A stretch of DNA of 64,000 nt from Achaetomiella virescens (taxonomy: Eukaryota; Ascomycota; Sordariomycetes; Sordariales; Chaetomiaceae), in assembly GCA_031001845.1 (NCBI GenBank), contig JARNGD010000065.1:122732-186731 (forward strand), given 5' to 3'. The notes under the pieces are model-generated. The model saw only the letters and a program-made list of their open reading frames with translations, was not told where the DNA came from and did no database searches. Of the stretch, positions 45,212 through 56,704 are shown one piece after another. Both the position numbers and the translations under genes were made by a program. Within the stretch, counting starts at the first letter, position 1. Each line of letters opens with the position of its first letter.

Positions 45212-47826
45212 CTAGCGGGAGTTCAGTGACAAGCCCTGGAACGACCCGAGGAGATCTGCCTGAGTTCCAAGAGGAGGGATTCCCTGATCATGCTGCGAAC
45301 CTGCGGCAGATTGTGGGCTTGGGTAGCGCCCGCGGCCAGCGTACTCTGCCCCCTGAGCAAAGGTGCTGGCGAAAGGCTCAAGCCCCTGCATCATGCCAGC
45401 AGTGTACGGCATGGTTCCTGCCCGAGTGGCATTGCCAAACGCCCCATAGGGGCTGCTGAAGGATAGTTGGAGCCCTGGTAATTGGATCCTGGGGCCACCG
45501 TGCGATCGCCGTTGAAGGACGACGAGAACGTTGATTGAACGCCACGCGCAGCGTGGCTGGCTGCAGAAGTAGGCGGATTGTGAGTCCTGCTGTGCCTCCT
45601 GGCGGCGGGCTGCAGCGGTGGATCGGTTGACCACTGCGCCTGGACCAACACCGCTAGGGGCCTGCAGGCCGAGGGTAGGACTGGCGAACGATGCTGGGTT
45701 GATCGCCGACATCCAGATGCGCGTCTTGTAGATCTTGAAAAGGTCTGTGACAAGAGAGTTGAAGTTGATGTATGTGTCGGCGAAGTAGTAGAAGGTGAGC
45801 TTCTTCCAATCCCTGGTGCAAGCCGTTAGTGATCTATTCATCCCTTTTGCTCACTGGGGGAGAAAACAACTTACATCTGGAACTCGGCGTCGAGGATCTC
45901 CATATTCAAGCCGTGCTCCTTGACCTTCTGCTGGCAGATGCGCTTCGCCTTCGCCTCATTGCCCTCCTTCTCCCGCAAAGCATGGATCTCGTGGTTTTGC
46001 GCAAGGCGCTTGATCAGTTTCGGCTTCAATTCGCCCGCACCCGGCTCCTGAATATGGTGGTGCTGGCTGGGCGGCCCCATACCGCCAACAGCACTTCCTT
46101 GGAGACCGTTAGACGCCGCCATGAGACCAGCGCCAGTACCGTCCTGCGCCGCAGCAGCATTTTGCGAGTACATCATCAGCCACTTGTACTGCTCCTCGGC
46201 ATAGTGCTCCTTGAGTTCTTTGGCGGTTTGCCAGTCGACATTATCGTGGGCAACGGTGCCCAGGTCGGTCCCGCGGTCGGCCTCCACAATCACCAGGTCG
46301 CCCGGTTTCACCGTCAGACCGGTGCCTTCCTGGATGTAGAAGACATCGGCCCTGGCGCACTTGAACAGCACGACGTGCAGGGTTTGGGTGTGTCGTGGTT
46401 GCGACATGCCGTACATGTTACGATGCGGTGAGTTAGGGCGGGCGGAGGAATAGGGTCCAGGAAGCCCAGCATAAGCAGACTGGAATTGGTTGGCATACGG
46501 AGACTGCGTCAGTCCTTGCTGGGGGCCAGCGAGACCGGCACCGCCAGTGAAGTAGGATGGAACTATGTGCGTGGTTAGACCAGCCTCTTGGCGGAGAGCA
46601 TTATTGAAATACTTACCTTGATTGGCGATGGGATTCCCGGAGTCTCGGGATATCCAGAAGAGTAGTCCTGTGCATGGGTGATATCCTGAGCAGCCTGTTC
46701 ATGCGCCTGGACTGCCTCGCCCACTGAGCTGATGGACGCCTGTCGGGTTGGCACATCGGCAAACGAGTGCCGGCGGCTTTGAGGAATGTCTCCAAGCCCA
46801 CCAAAGCCAAGAGAGCTCTGCCAGAAGGCCTTCTTAACGTTCTCCAGTTTCCTGTTCTCCACCGGATACGGATTCCGGAATGGACCGACACCGTACTCGC
46901 TCATTCTTCGCGCAAGGCCCCTTCGACCTCCGAGTTCAGACCCTTCATTCAGTTCGTCGTGCTCGTCAACTGCGTAATCCGATTCTTCCGGCACTGGTTC
47001 CTGCAGGTAGCTGCTGCTCAGTCCAAAAGCGCTAGCTGTCGATGCGCGGGGACGAAGGCGCGCCTGCTGGTACTGCTGTTGCTGGCGCAACATCATGTTC
47101 TCGCGCGTGAGCATCTCGATGGTCTTGGCCGCCTGATCCTGATGCTGGCTACCCTGCATGGAACCGCTGCTGTCGTCATCATCGTCCTCGTTGACTTTGC
47201 CCAGCATGGTGCCATCGTTCATCTCGCTCAGCATGCTCGGGCGGGATGGCCGGTGCTGAAGGCCTGGGTGACCGATCGGCCGACGAGTACCAAGAACCGT
47301 GGACGCAGCCATGGTCGTAGCGATGCTCTCCGGTTCGAGCTGCCCTACCGAGTAGGATTGAGAGCGGTAGGTTTTCGGGGTTGGGGTGCAACGGGATGGG
47401 GAAGGGGATCTGCGAACTAGAAGCGTCCCTTGGCCCCGGCGAACCCTGGGCCAGTCCACTGTCACCGCCGAAGAACGATGTGCTCGAACCTCCAGGGGGA
47501 CCGTGGAGGTCGGGGAGGGCAGAACCTCGGCCAGGCGTTGCGGGCTTCCTTCCTTTCTGTGCTCCAAAAGCCGGTACCCCATGGGAACGAGCCCCCCCGC
47601 TGAAGGCCCCGATTGAGAACTCCACCTGAGGCCGAGCCCCAGGCAGTGACCCCTGCTTCGCCAGCTGGAGTGCTCGGATGGGAAGCCGTTGGGGACATCG
47701 AGCTGCTTGCAAAGGAACCCTTCCTCTGGGCGCGTCTGGCGTGGAAGTGACTGCTGAGAGGTGTCGTTCAGCCACGATGACCGACGCATCGGTTTCGGGG
47801 GCTGGCGGGAGGAGGTGGGTTGTCAT
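45212..47826 (-). CDS. PSP1 C-terminal domain protein
   Basis: Starts at Met 47826 (MTTHLLPPAPETDASV). The N-terminal half is disordered and rich in Ser/Pro/Gly, with QGSLPGARPQVEFSIGAFSG, TMAASTVLG, HRPSRPSMLSEMNDGTMLGK, a short coiled coil (KTIEMLTRENMMLRQQQQYQ) and SYSVG-type motifs. An intron starts after GNPIANQ (46615) and ends before VPSYFTGGAG (46564). The PSP1 domain is HVVLFKCARADVFYIQEGTG, VKPGDLVIVEADRGTDLGTV and HYAEEQYKWLMMYSQN. An intron (45874-45813) joins EFQM to DWKKLTFYYFADTYINFNSL, then KTRIWMSAINPASFASPTLG. The Gln/Gly/Ser tail ends at 45212. Shifts are needed near 46636, in the first 500 bases and twice in the tail (about 45480 and 45590). The PSP1 domain is conserved from bacterial YaaT to fungi; the fungal role is not well defined. 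Confidence 0.85.
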
Positions 47827-50800
47827 GGCGATGTCCCTCTGCTTCATCATCGGAGCTCGCCAGGGCTTCCGAATCAGTGTCGACCTCCTGTTTAGCTTCT
47901 CCCAGCTGCTTCACCTGACTGCTAGTGTGCCGCCCGGGAAGCCTCCTTGGCCTGGCTTTGACGGAGGGCCAGGCTTTGTTGTGCGCTGGAGCTCATCTTT
48001 GAGACTATATACAGACAAAACTAAAGTCGAGTGCGGCAGGGAGGGCGACAAATTGAGAAGTATAATGAAAGAGGCGACACAGGCGATGTATGCAAGCCGC
48101 GAACTGTGAGCGCGGTCAGTTGATGAACAGGCCACTAGTACCCAGTAGAAGCGTCACGACGTTCAACTTGCAATGAAGGTGCCAAGGGGAGATGCGATAG
48201 TGGGCAAGATGTGCTGGCCCAGGTGTCATCCTGGGCCAGGCCGAACCGCCTTGCGTGTGCGACTGCTTCAATGAGACAGAAAGGGAATCACTTACAGGGA
48301 CACAAATTAAGCGTATGTCTATTAGTCGGGTATTTCCTCCCAAATCTTTATCTTTCCTTCTGTTTCAATGCAGCCTATGCCGTCGTCACGAGAGTGGATC
48401 CGAAGACAGGAGTCAGCAGACGGAATATCTGACGGCGCGCTGTCACGCTGACCAGACGAATCGAGTCAGGAGTGGTGTTCTGATCAAAAAGGAAAGCTTG
48501 GGTGGTTGGGAAGACGCGATCAAATCGGCCGTGCTAGTTTTGGTCGACGGACTTGTCCGACTGGACGGATCGGTAGCCGAGTCTGTCGAGCCGTTAAGTA
48601 TCTCGGCGAGGCCCGTCCTGAAGATTAGGGAGGCGGCAGGCGATTGATGGGCAGGACGAGGTGCCCTGTTATGGCGTGCGCCGTGTCGGAGGGAGGATTG
48701 CGACGGCGCTAATCGCGAGCTCCCATTGCAGGCGCGCAAGCCGCGTTGCCGACGTGGACAGAGAACGGATCGCAGATCGCAGATCGTAGATCGCGTGTCG
48801 CCGACGGCACAGTTTGTGAGTCCCTGGTAAGTGTGGACAGTCTGTATGGAACGCGTCGTTGACGTCGTCGAATTATCGGACCACGAGGTGGAAGAGATGG
48901 GAAGGAAGCGGAAGGGGAGCAGGAGGGGGGTCGACTTGGAAGATGTAGGTTGAGGTTCGGATTGAGAGGCGCGAGGTCCCAAGTCGATGTGCTCGTGCGC
49001 TGCGTTGGGTGGGAGAGGGTCGAGGTGTGAGCGGGGGAAAGCTGGGGTGTGGCATACTGCTCGTTAGTGGCTGGGATCCCGGTCATGCCTGGCAGACTAA
49101 CCGAAGCCAGGTCAAATTTGGGCAGGTCCCTCGATACGTTGACGCCGTGGCAAAGGCAGAACAGGTTAAAGAAAATCCTGGATTTTTCTCTGGTGATAAT
49201 TGTCCGGACTCCTGTTTCTAGAACTCGAGGATACAGATGATGGCGTCAGGTCGAGCAGGCCCGTGCGAGTTGTCGTCTTTTGTTAAGTGCCAAAGTCCAT
49301 GACAGTGGGAGAAAGCTCGCGACAAACCGACACAGACGGGTCTGGCAGGTGGACCTTTTGCGAAGCGCCGGCTCCGAAAGAAGACTCTTGGGAACGGGAT
49401 GCGGGGGGGCGAACGGCGAAAGACGAATGTATGGATGGAGGGCGGGACGTTGATCTACGAAGACCGAAGGTACATAAGGTAAGCTCATAATGATGGAGAT
49501 GATGTTGCGCTGGTCTTCGATGGGACGGGGAGGTGGTTTCCATCGCACAACTTTAACAACTTCACTACAGTGGGTGTGAAGCATTGCAGCTCCTCGTCCA
49601 GTCACCAGCCAGACATTGGAAAATTGGGGTCGCCTCCGTGAGTGCTGGGCCGGTTCCTGCACTGTCCAACGTAGAAGCCTCGACGTTAACCCCAAATCGT
49701 CTTTTTAAGACTCGAAAACCCGAGAGCCACCTCGGCCCACATTGCTGAGGTCGTAACAAGGAGTATGAGGATTCACGGTAAGAAGCTGGCGACCACAATG
49801 TTGTTCATCGCGAAGGTAAGAGCTCGTCGTGCGGATCTCTTCGCGCCGGCGTCGGTTGAGGATGAGACAGGACAGACTTCACCTTCTGGGCTTGAAAGAT
49901 CAGGGGCCTAGATGCGATGTCCTCAGACACCGGTAGCACTTGTCTGGGCTACAGGTGCCTGGCCTAAATTGTCTCTCAATGTTTGTCGAGTTCTCATCGT
50001 GTCCTTCCTGTAAGAGCCTCGTCGTTTGCGGCCTTCAAGCCCTAAAGCGTGTGCTATCTTCCGGGTGGTCATAGCCGCTCCGTCCCGTGCCAACACGCTC
50101 GCTCAGATTCCCCGACACCAGCTTGTATACTATGAGCGCCGTCTTCCATGCTCCTGCTCCACTGCACCGAAGGCTTTGACATGACAATGGCTGCCCGAAT
50201 CCGTGGAGACGTCGGGAATGCGTCGCCGGCTTGGCAGCATCTGGCGCATTCGCAACGTGTAGAAAGGCCAAACCACACTGTAAAATATGATCCATGCCGG
50301 CCCCACATCATATCAGGCCAGGGTCCTGGAAATCAGGGCGGGGAAGGCGGGGCTAATTCCTTGGGAGCATCAACCTCTTGAACGAGGAGACTCACTGGAC
50401 GTCACAAGGGATCGATTTTTGAGAGAGCATTCAATTTGAAGCGCATACCGGTAAACAAAGTTCGGTAGCGGTTGAGGCGCTACAGTCTGGCAGCAACTAA
50501 GGGATCCTCACTCCCGTCGCTACAGCACATGCTTCGTCATGGCGACTGTTCCCTGCGACGATTGGCCCGAGTCAACTTGCCCGGCCACGAACATTACCGC
50601 TTCGAAACTGTCGGTGATTGCGATGCTTCGTCCGCTGAGACAAAAAGGAAAGCGCGAGGCTGCTTCTTTTGGCTCCTTGAACCCGCCTCCGCCATGCATA
50701 AGGTACCTAGGTAGGTAGCCTGCGAATGGTACGTCCCCACAAACACTCGACGGCAGAAATGCATATTTCCTGAGCTGCAGCCGCCGAAAGCAGCTGGACT

Positions 50801-52659
50801 GATGCAGCTTCAAGGAGTCTGGTTCACCGAGCTCAGTGGCTGCTCCCACTCACACGACCTCGCCAAACCTCACCGGCCTTTTCAGCGATCCATATCCTCA
50901 GCCCAGTCCTGACGACTTCAAAATCATTCGGCTTGTCTTTCCGCCTCCGAAAGAGCGACGTCAAAGGCCTGGAGAGATGGGAGGAAATGCCGTAGCCTGC
51001 GGTGCAATTTCACCGTGCACCCCGCAACAAGAGAGGCGCCTTGGGTGGAATCATGTTGCTACATGCCCAGCGAACCCATCAGCTTCGAGAAATATCGCTA
51101 GCGGGCGCGGTGACGGGAAGCCAGCCCGCAGCATTGCCTTCTCTAAGGTTGGGGACGGGCGATAGGTGGAGGTTTTGTGTGGAGGTCAACGGGCTGCAAC
51201 TGCATCACGCGGCCCTCCATTGTTGATGGTCGCTCGTCATGCCGCTTGCTCTCGCTGCGGCTACCCTGTCTCGGTCAAACGCCAGCAGCCATGCTCTTGA
51301 ACCGCATCTCTGGTGTCAACGAGCTATGGCCACCATCTTTGATACCGTACCCGGTCCCACATTCTGATCATGGCCGGGAGTAGCGTCATCCTCCGATCAT
51401 GATCTGGCCATGCTGGAGGCGAAACCCGGTCGGCAGCTTCCGCGCAAACCAGCAACACCGAAAAATGTGTGTGATATTGGCTTTGCGGAAACCAGCACAT
51501 CCACAGTACATTTGGCACCACGAGAGATGTAAGACGGCCGGTCCATCAGGCCTAAATTCAGGAAACCAACAAAAGCATCTCGACAGCCAGATACGGAATA
51601 TTGCCCTCTCGAGCCAAGTGAAGATATCTTCCCTCATCGTCAAGCTCCCGGTTGGCCCCCGTCGTTCAAGAATCGGGAACCCTCAGAAGCGCATGCCCCC
51701 CATGGGCCAGGTTCCTACCGCTTGGCGTGTACCTTTCCATGAAAGTCGTTTTTGATACCCGCGGATATTTATGCGCAAGCCCGTCAGGTCGTGCCTGGAT
51801 CCTCTTTCAAGACGGGGAAGCGGTTCGCCAGAGGCTTTTGCCCCGGATTCTCGCTTGCGGTCGGCGTCTAGACTCGCCTGCGGGGCGCGAAAGGGGAACA
51901 AGCTCCGATAAGCTCCAGTATTTCCCCGATCCGTTAGGAGATATGGGCCATGCATTGTTCTTCCGTACAAGTCGCATGTCACTCCATGGAAACGACCAGA
52001 AGCGGAGGACGAGCCAATTGCCGGTGGAAAAGGGCATTGCCCGACTCGGCGCAACTCACAGTCCCTCGATCACGATACGACCTAACCGTGGCTTGGCATA
52101 CTGCATGGTAACGTCTGAGAAGTCTGACCGGCCGGCTTCTTGATTCTCTGAATAGCGCCACAGTTGATGGAACCACGCCTCCCTGTTGGTGGTGGTGATG
52201 CCACCTGAAGGATGGACATCGACAGTTTCGATTTTCTATTTGTAAACAGCCGGATGATCTTGGTGCGAGAGATGCGATGTGGCAAGTCATGATGCAAAAT
52301 CAAGAGCACACGTCTTCCACAGCGGCCCCTGCGATGTGACGATGTGCGCCACGTGAGCACACCGGAGGATGTGAGCTCCCCAAGCTCTGCGGCGAGCGTT
52401 GTTTACCCCAAATGGACCATACTTTGCCAGCCTCACCTAGTCACAACCGTAGGGATATGACTGGCCGGATTGTGGTAACAGTGAATGAGCCAGAAAATGG
52501 GGTTGCGAAATTGCGTCTATACAGTTGGTCATCCAGCCAGGAGTATTAACAGCTCTTCTTGAGATTAATGGCCCTTTCCCCGTCGTCTGGACAACGCCGC
52601 AGCAAAATGTCAAGCCGAACACCAGTCATTGACATCCAACGTCCGAAACGCCGCCGGGC
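47827..52659. other. long gene-poor stretch
   Basis: About 4.8 kb with unrecognised open frames of up to about 180 codons on both strands and no domain support. The left part should hold the PSP1 gene promoter and leader. A 7-bp tandem repeat lies at 48768-48794. Confidence 0.4.
48768..48794 (+). repeat. GATCGCA short tandem repeat
   Basis: About four units of a 7-bp repeat: two perfect (GATCGCA), one GATCGTA and one partial. Non-coding. Confidence 0.8.
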
Positions 52660-53668
52660 TTACTCGACGGCATCCAGCGACCCCTTGCCCACCGTCGAAG
52701 GGGGCACGTGACCCTTCTGTGCCTTGAGCTTCTCCTCAAACTTGGCAAACTCCTTCAGAGCAATCTCCTCCTCCTGGTCCAAGACTTGATGAACACCCTT
52801 GACCTCCTCAATCTGTGAAGCCTGTCAGCACACCATCCCGCCTTCCATCGTGTCGGCACAGAACTCACATAATGCATCAACATCCCCTCAATCCCATTCT
52901 TCAACGTCACCGTGCTCGAATCACACGTCCTGCACGCCCCCCTCAATTTCAACATCACATACCCGTCTTCAAACCCCTTGTACTCGATATCTCCTCCGTC
53001 CTCCTGAATCGCCGGCCGCACCCTTGTCTCCAACAATTCCTTAATCATGCCCACCACCTCGCTGTCGTTCTCGTCATACTCTAGGCTATCCCTCTCCTCC
53101 GCGCCCTGCCCCTCCTCCCCCGCCGCAGCCCCGCCTTCCTTCCTCTCCGCCACGTTCACAATCGCCTGCCCGGACGTAATCGCCTCCGTGATGAGCGAAA
53201 ACACCTCGGGCCGGATGTGCGCCCAGTTCGCGTCGGCGGCCTTGGTCACGGTGATGAAGTCCGCACCGTAGAAGACGGAAGTCACACCATCGATGTTCAT
53301 GAGCTGGGCTGCGAGCGGGAAGGATAGGGCGGCGCGATGGTCGAGCGCGGGGAGAGGTACTCGACGAAGGGAGTCGTGATGCCCTCGGGCAAGACCCGGT
53401 GGTTCGGGAGGAACTTGAGCGCGTCGGGGTTCGGCGTGTTCTCTGTCTGGATGAAGATCGTGCGGCGGGTGGAGCGAGGGAGCAGGGGAGATGAGGCGGG
53501 AGTGGGTTGGAGTCGCGGGCGGAGGGGAGTTGCGCGAGGGGAGAGCCGACCGGCGCTGGTGTGCGCTTGCCGGCTGAGGACGCGGAGACACGTTGTGGAT
53601 GGTGCGACGGGCCGCGTGGATTTGGGAACCAGAGGCGCGAGGCCTCGTAATACCTTGCTTGACGGCAT
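52660..53668 (-). CDS. nfu1: NFU1-type mitochondrial iron-sulfur cluster scaffold
   Basis: Delivers Fe-S clusters to mitochondrial targets such as lipoate synthase. Starts MPSSKVLRGLAPLVPKS at 53668 with an Arg/Ser/Pro-rich presequence fit for mitochondrial import. The N-terminal NFU domain is FIQTENTPNPDALKFLPNHR. A one-base break near 53325 separates STIAPP from LSFPLAAQLMNIDGVTSVFY. The second domain is RVRPAIQEDGGDIEYKGF, YVMLKLRGACRTCDSSTVTL, holding the cluster-binding C-x-x-C (CRTC), and GIEGMLMHY. The exon ends at 52869; a 56-nt intron (52868-52813) joins IEEVKGVHQVLDQEEEIALK in the last exon, with stop at 52660. The acidic/Gly insert EERKEGGAAAGEEGQGAEE-like linker between domains is low complexity. 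Confidence 0.92.
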
Positions 53669-54251
53669 CGTGGGTGATTTGGCCGGGTTCAGTTTGAGAG
53701 TGTTGTTGTTGAGGGAGAGAGAAAGAAAGAGTTCGGGACTGTGGAGAACCGAGCATTGCCGCTGTCAATCGGCGCCGATCCGCTGACAAACCCAGCAAAT
53801 CCGATAAGCTCCGCGGACCCTTGATTTTGCGTCATAGCGGCTCGGCACCCTAAATTTCTGCCGGCGCCCCCTGCACCTTCTGGAATCCCCATCCTCCAGC
53901 GCACTTTGCGATCTCACTGGACAATTGCACTGCCGCAACGACCGTTGTCCGCGAACCGCGTTGCGCCATCACCTGCAGCACACGACCGGGGCATTCTTGA
54001 AGTGGAATCGCGCGACGGCCAATAACTGTCGCGACGTGCAGCTTGTCAGCCCAGAACCAGCGATCTGAACCGATCTCCCATCTGATTGGCGCCGAATTCT
54101 GTACGACATCGACCCAAACCTCCGATTGCGCCTGCGAGCTGGACCGAGGTCTCTTCCCGACGGCCAGTTTGAGATCGAAGAATCAATTGCACTGCTACTA
54201 CGAGACTCGGACAGAACGAGATTGCGACCCGGCAGTAGAATCACTGCCGCC
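53669..54251. promoter_or_regulatory. divergent promoter region, NFU1 / HIT zinc-finger gene
   Basis: About 580 bases between divergent start codons. The HIT gene has an in-frame upstream Met at 54126, so part of this could be coding, but conservation appears to begin at 54252. No other gene seen. Confidence 0.4.
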
Positions 54252-55097
54252 ATGGCGACTGCCGAGACTACCGGCCTGGCTTCGCAACAGCTAGGCGCCG
54301 CTTCACCCGAGCCCGCCACCTTCCGTACGGCAGATCCTTTCGCAGACGCCGGCTCCGATTCCATGCCGTCGGGCCCGCCAAAGAAACCAGAGCCCAAGCT
54401 CTGCGGCGTGTGCGGCACACAGCCGGGCAAGTACAAGTGTCCTCGTCCAGGTTGCCTATTGCCATAGTACGTCATCCTTCTTCCACCCCGTCTCCCACAC
54501 CCATCGCTGACCATCGCAAGCTGCTCCGTCGCCTGCAACAAACAACACAAAGAAAACCACCCGGCCGACCCTCCACAGCCCCCTCCCTCCTCCACAACCC
54601 CCCCGAACAACACCACTGCGCCTCCCCCTAACGACGACCCCTACAGCATACTCCTCGACCACCGCGCCGCCTTCCAGCGGCTCTTCGAGAGGTACCCTTC
54701 CCTCCCCGGTGAGCTCTCGCGCATCCAAGAGACAACCCTGCCCCCGTCAGACACCGCCAATAACTCAACCCCGCTCTCTCACTTTACCTCCTCCATCCCC
54801 GGCCTGGGCAACATGGCCAACACGAGCCGATCGCGCAACCAGCCGTGGACGCGAGACGTCGGCTTGCGCAGGGGCGCCGAGGCGCTGAGGAGGGCGAGGA
54901 CGAATCCGAGCGAGACGGGTGATGGGGTGAGGGAGTTTTGCGAGTTGGTGCTGCATTTGTTGGGCCAGCAGAAGAATAAGGATGGGGCCGCGAGCGGGAA
55001 GGGGGCTGAGGAGGGCGTCCTTGGGAGGGTGAGAGAGGTGGTGGTGGGTGAGGAGAGGGGGGTCATTGAGCGGTTGTTGAGGGAGGAGGGGGGTTAG
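54252..55097 (+). CDS. HIT-type zinc-finger protein (HIT1/ZNHIT3-like)
   Basis: Reads cleanly, with no correction: exon 1 54252-54466, a 54-nt intron, exon 2 54521-55097, giving 263 residues. The zf-HIT domain at residues 51-85 has all eight ligands: C51, C54, C63, C68, C73, C77, H81 and H85, with the intron splitting the Tyr codon just before C73. The rest is Pro-rich, then PYSILLDHRAAFQRLFERYP and a helical C-terminus (FCELVLHLLGQQ, VIERLLREEGG). HIT1/ZNHIT3-type proteins help assemble box C/D snoRNPs in the nucleus; other HIT-finger proteins (VPS71, BCD1) are alternatives. The N-terminal position of the finger and small size favour HIT1/ZNHIT3. Confidence 0.88.
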
Positions 55098-55456
55098 GTG
55101 ACCCGAGGGTGTGAGCAGAGCAGGAGGGTGGTGGCAGAGTCGTGTGAGACCAAGAGTGTGTAATCACTGTACGATGGATGGCGTGACTTCTCTCCCGTCT
55201 CGGCTTCGGGCCTGCGCCGTTCTCTGAGGCAAGCGCGGAAATGGCGGTTTGTTCGCATCCACGGCGGCTTGGTTCAGCCTTCAAAGCTCAGCATCGGCCG
55301 AGGCCGGGTTCGGAGGACACCTATTCAGGGATACCAACCGATCAACTAGACATAATCGTCGCATCATTATCATTACCATACGTCTATGTACGTCTACCAT
55401 ATAAAAAGGTACGCCCCCCTTGCCTTCACCACTGCCCCCTTTCTTCTATATTTCAA
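55098..55456. other. convergent intergenic region
   Basis: About 360 bases between the HIT gene and the unknown protein gene, both 3' ends. No gene seen. Confidence 0.5.
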
Positions 55457-56704
55457 CTAACGTTTAAACCTCCCAAAGAACCCCTTGCCCCCCTTCGTCG
55501 GACTCGGACTTACATTCTCCTTCTCACCTACCCCGTCCGAAAATGTCGGCCCTGCCTCCGAGCCCGAATCCTTGCTCCCGCGCCTCCGCAGGGTCCACAG
55601 CGAATCCGCCTTCCTCAACAGTGGCGAGAAAACCAACAACTTCGGCAGGTGGTGATGATGCCCGTTCTGGTGCTGGTTCGGGTGCTTCGAGGAGGGGAGC
55701 TCGTCACTCTGCGTCCAGTCCACGCGCGCCCTGTCCGCGGGCGGGAAGCGCCCCAGCTCTTCTGGCGGCGGGGTGGGGATGTCATCGATGGGATCGAGCG
55801 CGATGAGCGAGTGGCGGATGTGCGCGGGTCTGGATGGCTGGTGTGGTGGAGTTGCTGGTCGGAGAAGAAGGCGGTGGTTGTGCTGCTGCTGTGCTGTCTG
55901 AGGCGGCGGCGTTGCCAGTGCTGTTGCGGCGCGCGTGTTTCTGGTGATGAGTGAGTGGTTGTTGGTTGGCAGCAGGCGCACGAGCTCGTCGCCGAAGCTG
56001 TGCTTGTTGCTCCTGCGTGGGGAGAGCGAGTGGTGGTGGTGCTGCTCGGCGCGGGCGGCGTCTTCGAGGATGCGCGTGCGTTGGAACTGGTTGCGCTCGA
56101 GTACCTTCTCGCGGTGCGCCTGGGCCTGCTGCAGGGCGCGCGAGAGCTCGATGGCGAGGTGATGGTGCTTTCGCCGGGCCGGGCGGTCCGGGCAGGCCCG
56201 TCGGCGTGGAACTTGAGTGCGCGCTTGGACAACTTGTGGACGAGGTCGCTGTTTGCGGCACCACGCATGTTCTCCACGGTGGTGGTGCGCGCGAACTGCT
56301 TGGCGGCTTCGCGCGGGACGTAGTGGTGGTGTTGTGTGGGTGATTGGGAGTCCCCGGTGGTTTCTGGAGCTTGGGCAGGTAGAGAGGGCTTGTGCTCGGC
56401 CGATTCGGACCGCCCGAGTTCCGTAATCAAGCCGGCGGGTGACTCTGCAGGCTTCTGCCTACTGTTCTTGTCGGTGAGGCCGCGTGGTTCCGTCTCGGCG
56501 CCGAATGCTTCCCTGGCCGTCCCTCCGCTCGGCTCTCTCCTGGCGCGCCCTCTGTTTCCGCTCGGCGTGCGCCTTTTGTTCAGCCAGGACGACGTACAGG
56601 CGGCGGGTCAACTCCGGATCAAACTCGCCCTCGGCCAACCTCTTTGGCGGGGCGCAGTGAGGTCTCCCGCTTGGCCGAGGGAAGTAGTCCCTAGTGTAGT
56701 CCAT
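55457..56704 (-). CDS. conserved fungal protein of unknown function, low-complexity with helical centre
   Basis: Starts MDYTRDYFPRPSGR at 56704, followed by EGEFDPELTRRLYVVLAEQK, then a charged helix (AHAERKQRARQERAER). After a shift near 56520 comes LITELGRSESAEHKPSLPAQ, HYVPREAAKQFARTTTVENM and HKLSKRALKFHADG. After another near 56160 comes AIELSRALQQAQAHREKVLE with RNQFQRTRILEDAARAEQ. The C-terminal half has HSLIALDPIDDIPTPPPEEL and ends FFGRFKR at 55457. Consistent order and composition suggest a single protein of about 415 residues, of a type I have seen only as hypothetical in filamentous fungi. No catalytic motif is seen. Confidence 0.5.
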
